Below, one piece after another: positions 1 through 5,598 of a stretch of 12,417 nt of DNA (the stretch's first letter is position 1; the number at the start of each line of letters is the position of its first letter). The position numbers and the translations under genes are program-made. Location of the stretch: positions 1 through 12,417 of the forward strand of contig JAGVOR010000047.1 in assembly GCA_020052635.1 (NCBI GenBank). The letters run 5' to 3'. The DNA is from Candidatus Omnitrophota bacterium. GTDB taxonomy: Bacteria > Omnitrophota > Gorgyraeia > Gygaellales > Profunditerraquicolaceae. The notes beneath the pieces are model-generated. The model made no database searches. It worked only from the letters and a program-made list of their open reading frames with translations, and had not been told where the DNA came from.

Positions 1-1
1 A

Positions 2-283
2 GTAGAAAAGCCGGATATGACTATTTACAGCGATAAAATGCAGGTTTATTTTACTCCGAAACAGGAGAATAAAAAACCGGCTGCGGCGGCGGGTGTGCCG
101 GCGATCTCCAGTTCGATTGACAAAATCATTGCCCAGGGTAATGTGCGGATTGTGCGCGGTGAGAATATCTCCTATAGCCAGGAAGCCATTTATACCGCCG
201 CGGATAAAAAGATTACTTTAACCGGCAAGCCCCAGATCATTATTTACCAAACGGAGAATATGGATGCAGTTATTGGAAACTAA
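2..283 (+). CDS. lptA: LptA/OstA-like periplasmic LPS transport protein (3' fragment)
   Basis: This is the C-terminal 93 residues of a protein whose start lies before the window; the frame is open from base 2. The visible part has the short alternating beta-strand pattern of the OstA/LptA fold, for example IIAQGNVRIVRGENISYSQEA followed by TAADKKITLTGKPQI, the usual repeat in which a strand carrying 'G.V.i.' is followed by 'a.Y....ki.LtG.P'. LptA bridges the periplasm and carries lipopolysaccharide from the inner-membrane LptBFGC extractor to LptD in the outer membrane. An alanine- and proline-rich insert near residues 24-34 of the fragment interrupts the repeat. Its last 20 bases overlap lptB, which supports both assignments and suggests translational coupling. 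Confidence 0.82.
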   Translation, partial: VEKPDMTIYSDKMQVYFTPKQENKKPAAAAGVPAISSSIDKIIAQGNVRIVRGENISYSQEAIYTAADKKITLTGKPQIIIYQTENMDAVIGN

Positions 284-986
284 AGGTTTAGCTAAGTCCT
301 ATGACGGCCGCCAGGTTGTTAAAGGCGTCGACATTACGGTCAAACGGGGAGAGATTGTGGGCCTGTTGGGTCCTAACGGGGCCGGTAAAACGACTACCTT
401 TTATATGATTGTGGGCATTGTTTCCCCGAACAAGGGAACGATAGTTTTCGACAACCATAATATTACCAACATGGCGATCCATGAGCGTGCGCGTTTCGGG
501 ATCGGTTATCTGGCCCAGGAACCGTCGATTTTCCGCAAGCTGACGGTGGAGGAGAATATCAACGCGATCCTGGAGACTTTGTCTTTAGGTAAGCAGGAGA
601 GGAAACGCCGGCTGGCCTCCCTTTTAGAAGAATTGAATATCGCGCATTTAGCCAAGCATAAGGCTTACACTTTGAGCGGCGGAGAAAGAAGGCGCCTGGA
701 GATTACCCGGGCGCTGGTGACCAATCCTTCTTTTATACTTTTGGATGAGCCGTTCAGCGGGATTGATCCGATTGTGGTTAATGAAGCGCAGGAGATTATT
801 AAGGAGTTAAAGGCAAAAGGATTGGGGATTTTATTAACCGATCATAATGTCCGGGAAACCCTTTCGATTACCGACCGGGCATATTTAATCTCGGAGGGTG
901 CGATTTTGATTTCCGGCTCGGCGCACGATTTAATTAACCACCCGCAGGCCAGGCAGGTTTATTTGGGGGAAAAGTTTAGGATGTAA
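264..986 (+). CDS. lptB: LPS export ABC transporter ATP-binding protein LptB
   Basis: LptB is the cytoplasmic ATPase that powers extraction of lipopolysaccharide from the inner membrane by LptFG. The 240-residue length matches the family. Visible motifs are Walker A GPNGAGKTT (36-44), Q-loop Gln85 in YLAQEPSIF, signature LSGGE (137-141) followed by RRR as in LptB, Walker B FILLDE (157-162), D-loop SGID (165-168) and switch His194 in TDHNVRETL. The 'AQEPSIFRKLTVEENI' stretch and the C-terminal 'YLGEKFRM' ending are typical of LptB rather than of branched-chain amino-acid ATPases. The ATG at 264 has a GGAG 7 bases upstream and lies inside the end of lptA. In many Gram-negatives rpoN follows lptB; here the trigger factor gene does. 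Confidence 0.95.
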   Translation: MQLLETKGLAKSYDGRQVVKGVDITVKRGEIVGLLGPNGAGKTTTFYMIVGIVSPNKGTIVFDNHNITNMAIHERARFGIGYLAQEPSIFRKLTVEENINAILETLSLGKQERKRRLASLLEELNIAHLAKHKAYTLSGGERRRLEITRALVTNPSFILLDEPFSGIDPIVVNEAQEIIKELKAKGLGILLTDHNVRETLSITDRAYLISEGAILISGSAHDLINHPQARQVYLGEKFRM

Positions 987-1125
987 CCCCGCACCTTTTG
1001 CCAGTTCGGAAGTAGCAAGATCAACTTGATAAAGGGGCGGGAAAAGTAATCATCATTCTTTAAGCATTAAAGTGCGATACATAGATGCAGGCAGGAATGA
1101 TACAAATAAGAAGGAAGGTGCGGGG
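987..1125 (+). promoter_or_regulatory. Structured leader with start-sequestering inverted repeat upstream of tig
   Basis: The gap between the lptB stop and the tig GTG holds nested inverted repeats. The outer arms CCCCGCACCTT (987-997) and AAGGTGCGGGG (1115-1125) are perfectly complementary over 11 bp. The 3' arm covers part of the purine-rich Shine-Dalgarno stretch AAGGAAGG (1111-1118) and the first base of the GTG. Inside lie ATCATTC (1052-1058) with GAATGAT (1095-1101), CTTTAA (1058-1063) with TTAAAG (1067-1072, 3-base loop; base 1058 can serve only one of the two stems), a weak TTGC (998-1001) with GCAA (1015-1018), and ATCAA/TTGAT around 1025. A closing stem with branches inside resembles a cis-regulatory RNA. 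Repeats and positions are read directly; function is inferred. I see no convincing promoter in the gap. Confidence 0.45.
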
Positions 1126-2003
1126 TGAAAACCGAAGTAAAGAAATTAGACGATACTAAGCGTGAAATTAATGTAGCTGTAACCGGAGAATTGGTTAAAA
1201 ATAAATTTGAAGCGATCTTTGCGCAGCTGTCCAAAGAGGCTAAGGTCCCGGGTTTTAGGCCCGGCAAAGCGCCCCGTGACCTTTTGGAAAAACATTATGC
1301 TTCCAGCGTGCATGAACAGGTGCTTAAGGAGCTGGTCCCGGATGTTTATAACCAGGCAATTGCCGATGAAAAGCTTGATGTTATCGAATTGCCTCAAATT
1401 ACCGATGTCAAGCTTGATCGCGTAAGCCTTTCTTTTAAGGCGACGGTGGAAGTCACGCCCGAGATTCCGGTCAAGGACTATAAGGGGCAGGTAATCAAAT
1501 ATAAAACTATCTCGGTCTCAGCCGATGAAATTAAGCGTCAGATCGATGCGGCTAAAGAGTCGCGCAAGGCGCAAACCCTGGATGATAAATTCAGCCGTTC
1601 CTTAGGCTATCCCAATTTGAGCGAATTTGAAAAAGCGGTGGAAAGGCAGATTTTTATCTCCAAAGAAAATCAGGAGCGCCAGAGGATTGAAAGTGAGTTG
1701 ATTGAAAATATCGCTCAAAAGCTGGATTTTAAATTACCGCCGGGGTTGGTTGAGCGTCAAACTCAGGATATGCTCAGGCAGACCAAGCTTGATCTGGCGA
1801 TGAAAGGTGTCGGCCGGGAAATAATCGAAGAGCAGGAAAAAATGCTCCTGGAAAAGATCCGGCCGGAGGCCAAAAAACAGGTAAAAATATATTTAATTTT
1901 ATCGCAGATCGCTAAAAAAGAAAATATCGCCATCGATGACCATATGCCGCGCCAGGTGATGGAATTTTTATTAAGAGAAGCGGATTGGCAGGTGGTTTCT
2001 TAA
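1125..2003 (+). CDS. tig: Trigger factor lacking the PPIase domain
   Basis: Trigger factor is the ribosome-bound chaperone that receives nascent chains at the exit tunnel. The N-terminal ribosome-binding domain (about 1-115) has the signature GFRPGKAP (43-50), followed by the usual 'V.P.I...Y' region (109-119). The C-terminal helical chaperone domain (about 155-290) is recognisable, including the 'lGY.nLsEFekaVerqi' segment and 'LPPGLVERQ'. The protein has 292 residues where about 430 is usual. The helix VSADEIKRQIDAAKESRK (131-148) runs almost directly into DDKFSRSLGY, so the FKBP-type peptidyl-prolyl isomerase domain is absent. The frame is intact, so this looks like a clean in-frame domain loss. 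The GTG start is supported by AAGGAAGG at 1111-1118 and by the homology beginning at MKTEVKKL. clpP is downstream. Confidence 0.9.
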   Translation: MKTEVKKLDDTKREINVAVTGELVKNKFEAIFAQLSKEAKVPGFRPGKAPRDLLEKHYASSVHEQVLKELVPDVYNQAIADEKLDVIELPQITDVKLDRVSLSFKATVEVTPEIPVKDYKGQVIKYKTISVSADEIKRQIDAAKESRKAQTLDDKFSRSLGYPNLSEFEKAVERQIFISKENQERQRIESELIENIAQKLDFKLPPGLVERQTQDMLRQTKLDLAMKGVGREIIEEQEKMLLEKIRPEAKKQVKIYLILSQIAKKENIAIDDHMPRQVMEFLLREADWQVVS

Positions 2004-2011
2004 AAAACTGC

Positions 2012-2080
2012 CCGACGCAGATCGGATCACCCAACGCCGATAAGAATTGCGTTGGTGTGCCTTGTGGCCGATTGCGTCGG
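2012..2080 (+). promoter_or_regulatory. Long imperfect hairpin in the tig-clpP gap
   Basis: The outer arms are CCGACGCA (2012-2019) plus ATCGG (2021-2025), pairing with CCGAT (2068-2072) plus TGCGTCGG (2073-2080): 13 bp with one bulged G at 2020. An inner stem pairs CCAACGC (2031-2037) with GCGTTGG (2049-2055), extended by C2028-A2029 with T2056-G2057 around a bulged C. The apical loop is 11 bases. No U-tract follows, so it is not a standard intrinsic terminator. It ends 16 bases before the clpP Shine-Dalgarno sequence. It could be an RNA processing or stability element, an attenuator, or a dispersed REP-like palindrome. Confidence 0.55.
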
Positions 2081-2096
2081 CATGCCTACCCAGGCT

Positions 2097-2102
2097 AGGA
2101 GG
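2097..2102 (+). promoter_or_regulatory. Shine-Dalgarno of clpP (decides the start)
   Basis: AGGAGG lies 7 bases before the ATG at 2110. An in-frame ATG at 2047 would add 21 residues but lies inside the hairpin, has no ribosome binding site and gives a sequence unlike ClpP N-termini. A GTG at 2107 directly precedes the ATG and is a less likely start. Confidence 0.85.
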
Positions 2103-2109
2103 ATTCGTG

Positions 2110-2721
2110 ATGGATAAAAAAAATCAGATATTGGTTCCGATGGTCATTGAGCAAACTACGCGAGGTTTTGAGCGCGCCTACGATATTTACTCGCGCCTTT
2201 TAAAGGACCGGATTTTATTTATCGGTACCCCGATTGATGACTATGTGGCTAATTTAATTATCGCTCAGCTGCTTTTTCTGCAGATGGAGGATAAGGATAA
2301 GGATATCAATGTTTATATCAACTCTCCGGGCGGTTCGGTAACTGCAGGGTTGGCGATTTATGATACGATGCAATTTATTAAATGCGATGTAGCCACTTAT
2401 TGCGTCGGCCAGGCCGCCAGTATGGGCGCGGTTTTATTATCCGCCGGAACCAGAGGCAAGCGGTTCGTTTTACCCAATTCCCGGGTAATGATTCATCAGC
2501 CCTGGGGAGGAGTGCAGGGGGCGGCCTCGGATATTTCAATCCAGGCCAAAGAAATTTTAAAGGCGCGTGACCGGATCAATGAAATCTTGGCGCAGCACAC
2601 CAAACAGCCGCTGGAAAAGATCCAGAAGGATACTGACCGTGATTATTTTATGTCTGCGCAGGAAGCTAAAGATTACGGTTTAGTCGATGAAGTCATTGTT
2701 CCAGACGGGAAGAAGAAATAA
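2110..2721 (+). CDS. clpP: ATP-dependent Clp protease proteolytic subunit
   Basis: ClpP forms the double-heptamer serine protease chamber that degrades proteins unfolded by ClpX or ClpA/C. With the ATG at 2110 it has 203 residues, the usual size. The catalytic triad is visible: Ser104 in GQAASMGA, His129 in VMIHQPWGG and Asp178 in [18 protein letters not shown] (70-77) and the N-terminal LVPMVIEQT (8-16), which forms the axial loops, are also conserved. The tig-clpP order is classical, but the usual partner clpX does not follow; a metabolic aminotransferase gene does, so the unfoldase must be encoded elsewhere. A strong hairpin upstream may influence its expression relative to tig. Confidence 0.96.
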   Translation: MDKKNQILVPMVIEQTTRGFERAYDIYSRLLKDRILFIGTPIDDYVANLIIAQLLFLQMEDKDKDINVYINSPGGSVTAGLAIYDTMQFIKCDVATYCVGQAASMGAVLLSAGTRGKRFVLPNSRVMIHQPWGGVQGAASDISIQAKEILKARDRINEILAQHTKQPLEKIQKDTDRDYFMSAQEAKDYGLVDEVIVPDGKKK

Positions 2722-2772
2722 GACAGATAGAAAAACACAGTAAAAACAAATCAGCTACGAGGGAGATTTACC

Positions 2773-3909
2773 ATGAAAAAAGAGTATTTACTTACACCCG
2801 GTCCGACTCCTTTACCGCCGCAAGTAAGCGCCGCTATGGCCAAACCGATCATTCATCACCGCACGCCGCAATTCCAGGAGATTTTGAAGGAGGTAGGTTG
2901 CGGGTTAAAATGGGTTTTTCAAACCGCTAACGACGTTTTTATTATTTCTTCTTCCGGCACCGGGGCAATGGAGGCGGCGGTAGTTAATCTGCTTTCAAGC
3001 GGGGATACAGCTTTGGTCGTGCAGGGAGGCAAATTCGGCGAAAGGTGGACCGAGCTTTGCAAGGCTTATGGCATCACTACCGAAATTATCGATGTTGAAT
3101 GGGGAAAGGCGGTTAGCCCTGAGGAGATCGGCAAAAGATTAAAGGCTAACCCGCAGATTAAAGTGGTGTTTACTACACTGTGCGAGACTTCTACCGGAGT
3201 TGATAACGATATCCGGGCGATTGCCGGAATCGTCAAAGAAACCCCGGCGGTTTTAGCGGTTGATGCGATCAGCGGTTTAGGTGCCGTCGATATAAAACCG
3301 GATGCCTGGGGGGTAGATGTGGTGGTAGCTGGTTCGCAGAAAGGCTTAATGCTGCCGCCGGGACTCGGTTTTATTACGCTTAGCCCGAAGGCCTGGAAGC
3401 TGGTCGAAGTTTCAAAAACCGGAAGGTATTATTTGGATTTAAGAAAGGCTAAGAAAGCGCTGGATAAGAATGATACGCCGTTTACCTCATCGATTACGCT
3501 GATCAGTGCTTTAAACGAAGCGCTAAAGATGATGCAGCAGGACGGATTGGAAAATATCTTTAAGCGGCATAAAATTATGGCGGATGCCACCCGTGCGGCA
3601 ATCAAAGCCCTGGGGCTGGAATTATTTGCTCCTACGGCAGCCAGCGACGGGGTAACCGCGGCTTGCGTCCCGGCCGGACTGGACGGGGAAAAGTTAGTTA
3701 AAACCATGCGTGATACTTACGGGGTAACCATTGCCGGAGGGCAGGCTGAGCTTAAGGGCAAGGTTTTTAGGATTGCGCACATGGGTTTTATCACCGAATC
3801 GGATATTATCATGGGGATTGCTTGCTTAGAGAAGGTGTTGACCCAAATGGGTTATAAGTTCACGCTTGGCGCCGGGGTTAAGGCTGCTGAAGAGGTATTT
3901 CTAAAATAG
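2773..3909 (+). CDS. Class V PLP aminotransferase (alanine/serine-glyoxylate type), probable serine-pathway enzyme
   Basis: A fold-type I PLP aminotransferase of class V, close in style to alanine-glyoxylate, serine-glyoxylate and serine-pyruvate aminotransferases. Evidence: N-terminal LLTPGPTPLPPQV (6-18), the phosphate-binding SSGTGAMEA (60-68), Asp164 in VDAISGLGA for the pyridine nitrogen, and the Schiff-base Lys190 in GSQKGLMLPPG. The 378-residue length is normal. Its Shine-Dalgarno GAGGGAG lies 7 bases before the ATG. serA is next in the same direction with no terminator between, so the likely role is the amino-transfer step that makes serine, acting on 3-phosphohydroxypyruvate in place of SerC. 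Some archaea and thermophiles are thought to use a class V enzyme of this group for that step. A glyoxylate-linked role is the main alternative, and specificity cannot be read from the sequence. Confidence 0.82.
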   Translation: MKKEYLLTPGPTPLPPQVSAAMAKPIIHHRTPQFQEILKEVGCGLKWVFQTANDVFIISSSGTGAMEAAVVNLLSSGDTALVVQGGKFGERWTELCKAYGITTEIIDVEWGKAVSPEEIGKRLKANPQIKVVFTTLCETSTGVDNDIRAIAGIVKETPAVLAVDAISGLGAVDIKPDAWGVDVVVAGSQKGLMLPPGLGFITLSPKAWKLVEVSKTGRYYLDLRKAKKALDKNDTPFTSSITLISALNEALKMMQQDGLENIFKRHKIMADATRAAIKALGLELFAPTAASDGVTAACVPAGLDGEKLVKTMRDTYGVTIAGGQAELKGKVFRIAHMGFITESDIIMGIACLEKVLTQMGYKFTLGAGVKAAEEVFLK

Positions 3910-3961
3910 TCCCGTTAAAATGCCAAAATTAACAAAACTGGTCTTGGCATATTCGGCGGGA
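3910..3961 (+). promoter_or_regulatory. Hairpin between the aminotransferase gene and serA
   Basis: TCCCG (3910-3914) and ATGCCAA (3920-3926) pair with TTGGCAT (3944-3950) and CGGGA (3957-3961), with an internal loop between the two stems and a 17-base apical loop. It starts at the base after the aminotransferase stop. There is no U-tract directly after it, so termination is uncertain; mRNA processing or stability is as plausible. Confidence 0.45.
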
Positions 3962-3972
3962 TAATTTCGTTT

Positions 3973-3989
3973 GCCATTGTAACGGTGGC
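3973..3989 (+). promoter_or_regulatory. Small RNA hairpin in the serA leader
   Basis: GCCATTG (3973-3979) can pair with CGGTGGC (3983-3989) as RNA, 7 pairs including two G-U wobbles, with a 3-base TAA loop. It lies 8 bases before the serA Shine-Dalgarno TGAGGAG. The wobbles make it an RNA rather than a DNA symmetry. Its role is unknown. Confidence 0.3.
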
Positions 3990-4011
3990 GGACTCATTGA
4001 GGAGAATAAAG

Positions 4012-5598
4012 ATGATCAAGGTATTAGTAAGCGATGCTTTAAGCCAGGAAGGGCTTAAAATATTCAACGATTCCAAGGAGCTTACCGTCGACGTTAAAAC
4101 GGATCTCAAGCCCGAAGCCTTAAAAGAAATTATCAAGGATTATGACGCTTTAGTCGTGCGCAGCGCGACTAAAGTAAATAAAGATATAATCCAGGCCGCA
4201 ACTAAGCTCAAGGTAATCGGCCGGGCCGGGGTGGGTTTGGATAACGTGGATTTGGAGGCGGCAACCGCCAAGGGGATTATTGTGATGAATACTCCGGCGG
4301 GCAATACCATTTCTACCGCGGAGCATACTTTCAGTATGATTTTGGCTTTGTCCCGGAATATTGCCCAAGCTAATGCCTCTACCAAAAAGGGGGAGTGGAA
4401 ACGTTCCAAGTTTATGGGTGTGGAATTATATAATAAGATTTTAGGGATCGTCGGATTCGGCCGGATCGGCTCGGAGGTTGCCAAGCGCGCTCTTTCCTTC
4501 GGCATGAGGGTTTTAGCATTCGATCCTTTTTTATCCGCCCAGGTTGCTGAAGGCCTAGGCGTGGAAAGTGCCGAGCTTAAAAAAGTACTGCAGGAATCCG
4601 ATTATATTACCGTGCATACTCCCTTAACCGATGAAACCCGGCATATGATTTCGGATAAAGAGTTTGCGATGATGAAAAATAATGTGCGGATAGTTAATTG
4701 CGCCCGCGGCGGGATTATCGATGAAGCGGCTTTGGTCAAAGCCGTAAAAGAGGGCAAAGTAGCCGGCGCGGCAATGGATGTTTTTGAAAATGAGCCCTTG
4801 TCCGCGGAGAGTGAGCTTTTAAAGCTGGACAACGTAATTACCACTCCGCATTTGGGGGCTTCGACGGAGGAGGCGCAGGTTAATGTGGCGATTGAGGTTG
4901 CCGAGATCGTCCGCGATGCGCTGCTGGGCCGCGGGATCCGCAATGCTGCCAATTATCCCTGTCTGGAGGCGGAGGTCTGCAAGATCTTAAATCCCTATAT
5001 TATTTTGGGTGAAAAACTGGGGATGTTTGCTGCCCAGTTGGTCGAGGGGAGATTTGAAGAACTAGTTATTAATTATTCCGGCCAGATTACGAAATATGAT
5101 TTAAGTTCCCTAACCCTGGCTTTGGCCAAGGGCTTGCTCACGCCGATTTTGAAAGAAACGGTTAATTTTGTCAACGGAGTTTCTCTGCTTAAGGAAAGAG
5201 GGATAAAATTACGCGAATCGAAATCCGCGCAAGAGGGAGAGTTTGTCAATCTTATCCAACTGGAGATTAAAACCGATAAAGAAAGTAAATCGATTTGCGG
5301 TACCCTTTCCAGTAATAAGCAGCCCCGGATTGTTAAGATTGATGATTATTACCTGGAGCTGTATCCGATCGGGGAGATGGTTTTTATCCGCAATTGGGAC
5401 AAGCCGGGTTTAATCGGAAGCCTGGGGACATTTATGGGTAAAAACGGCATTAATATTGCCGCGATGACCTTCGGCCGGGATAAGCCGGGCGGCAAGGCGA
5501 TCAGCGTATTAAATGTCGATAGTCCGGTCAGCCCGCAGATTCAGGATAAGATCAGGGAGTTGGAAAATATACTTACCGTTAAAATTATCCGGACGTGA
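4012..5598 (+). CDS. serA: D-3-phosphoglycerate dehydrogenase (long, ACT-domain form)
   Basis: Catalyses NAD-dependent oxidation of 3-phosphoglycerate to 3-phosphohydroxypyruvate, the first committed step of serine synthesis. With the ATG at 4012 the protein has 528 residues, the usual length for the long form. It has a substrate-binding domain split around the NAD domain (GFGRIG, 148-153; Asp171 binding the ribose), catalytic Arg232 (CARGG), Glu261 (FENEPL) and His280 (TPHLGAS), an intervening allosteric domain (about 315-450) and a C-terminal ACT domain starting at NWDKPGLIG (461-469). The ACT domain suggests serine feedback. The start is set by TGAGGAG, 7 bases upstream; an in-frame GTG at 3985 has no ribosome site and lies inside a hairpin. 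The next gene begins inside its stop codon. Confidence 0.95.
   Translation: MIKVLVSDALSQEGLKIFNDSKELTVDVKTDLKPEALKEIIKDYDALVVRSATKVNKDIIQAATKLKVIGRAGVGLDNVDLEAATAKGIIVMNTPAGNTISTAEHTFSMILALSRNIAQANASTKKGEWKRSKFMGVELYNKILGIVGFGRIGSEVAKRALSFGMRVLAFDPFLSAQVAEGLGVESAELKKVLQESDYITVHTPLTDETRHMISDKEFAMMKNNVRIVNCARGGIIDEAALVKAVKEGKVAGAAMDVFENEPLSAESELLKLDNVITTPHLGASTEEAQVNVAIEVAEIVRDALLGRGIRNAANYPCLEAEVCKILNPYIILGEKLGMFAAQLVEGRFEELVINYSGQITKYDLSSLTLALAKGLLTPILKETVNFVNGVSLLKERGIKLRESKSAQEGEFVNLIQLEIKTDKESKSICGTLSSNKQPRIVKIDDYYLELYPIGEMVFIRNWDKPGLIGSLGTFMGKNGINIAAMTFGRDKPGGKAISVLNVDSPVSPQIQDKIRELENILTVKIIRT

Noticed and set aside
1026..1052. TTGATA...TAATCA as a promoter for tig
   Set aside because: The spacing is 15 bases and the -10 match is poor; a 17-base spacing gives no -10 box. 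Not supported.
1551..1610. Frameshift or assembly gap as the cause of the short trigger factor
   Set aside because: The reading frame continues without a stop and both flanking domains are in the same frame, so an in-frame domain loss is simpler. An exact in-frame assembly deletion cannot be fully excluded.
2047..2109. In-frame upstream ATG extending ClpP by 21 residues
   Set aside because: It lies inside the gap hairpin, has no ribosome site, and the added residues are unlike ClpP; AGGAGG is ideally placed for ATG 2110.
3945..3975. TGGCA...TTGCC as a sigma54 promoter before serA
   Set aside because: The GG and GC elements are far more than the required distance apart, and TGGCA is explained by the hairpin arm.
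3985..4011. In-frame GTG extending SerA by 9 residues
   Set aside because: No Shine-Dalgarno, located within a hairpin; ATG 4012 has TGAGGAG at the right spacing and gives the family N-terminus MIKVLVSD.
4140..4505. Open frame of 121 codons on the minus strand inside serA
   Set aside because: Shadow of a well-conserved gene; its translation shows no domain and no ribosome site. The other minus-strand frames (such as 6104-6457 and 7673-8017) fail for the same reason.
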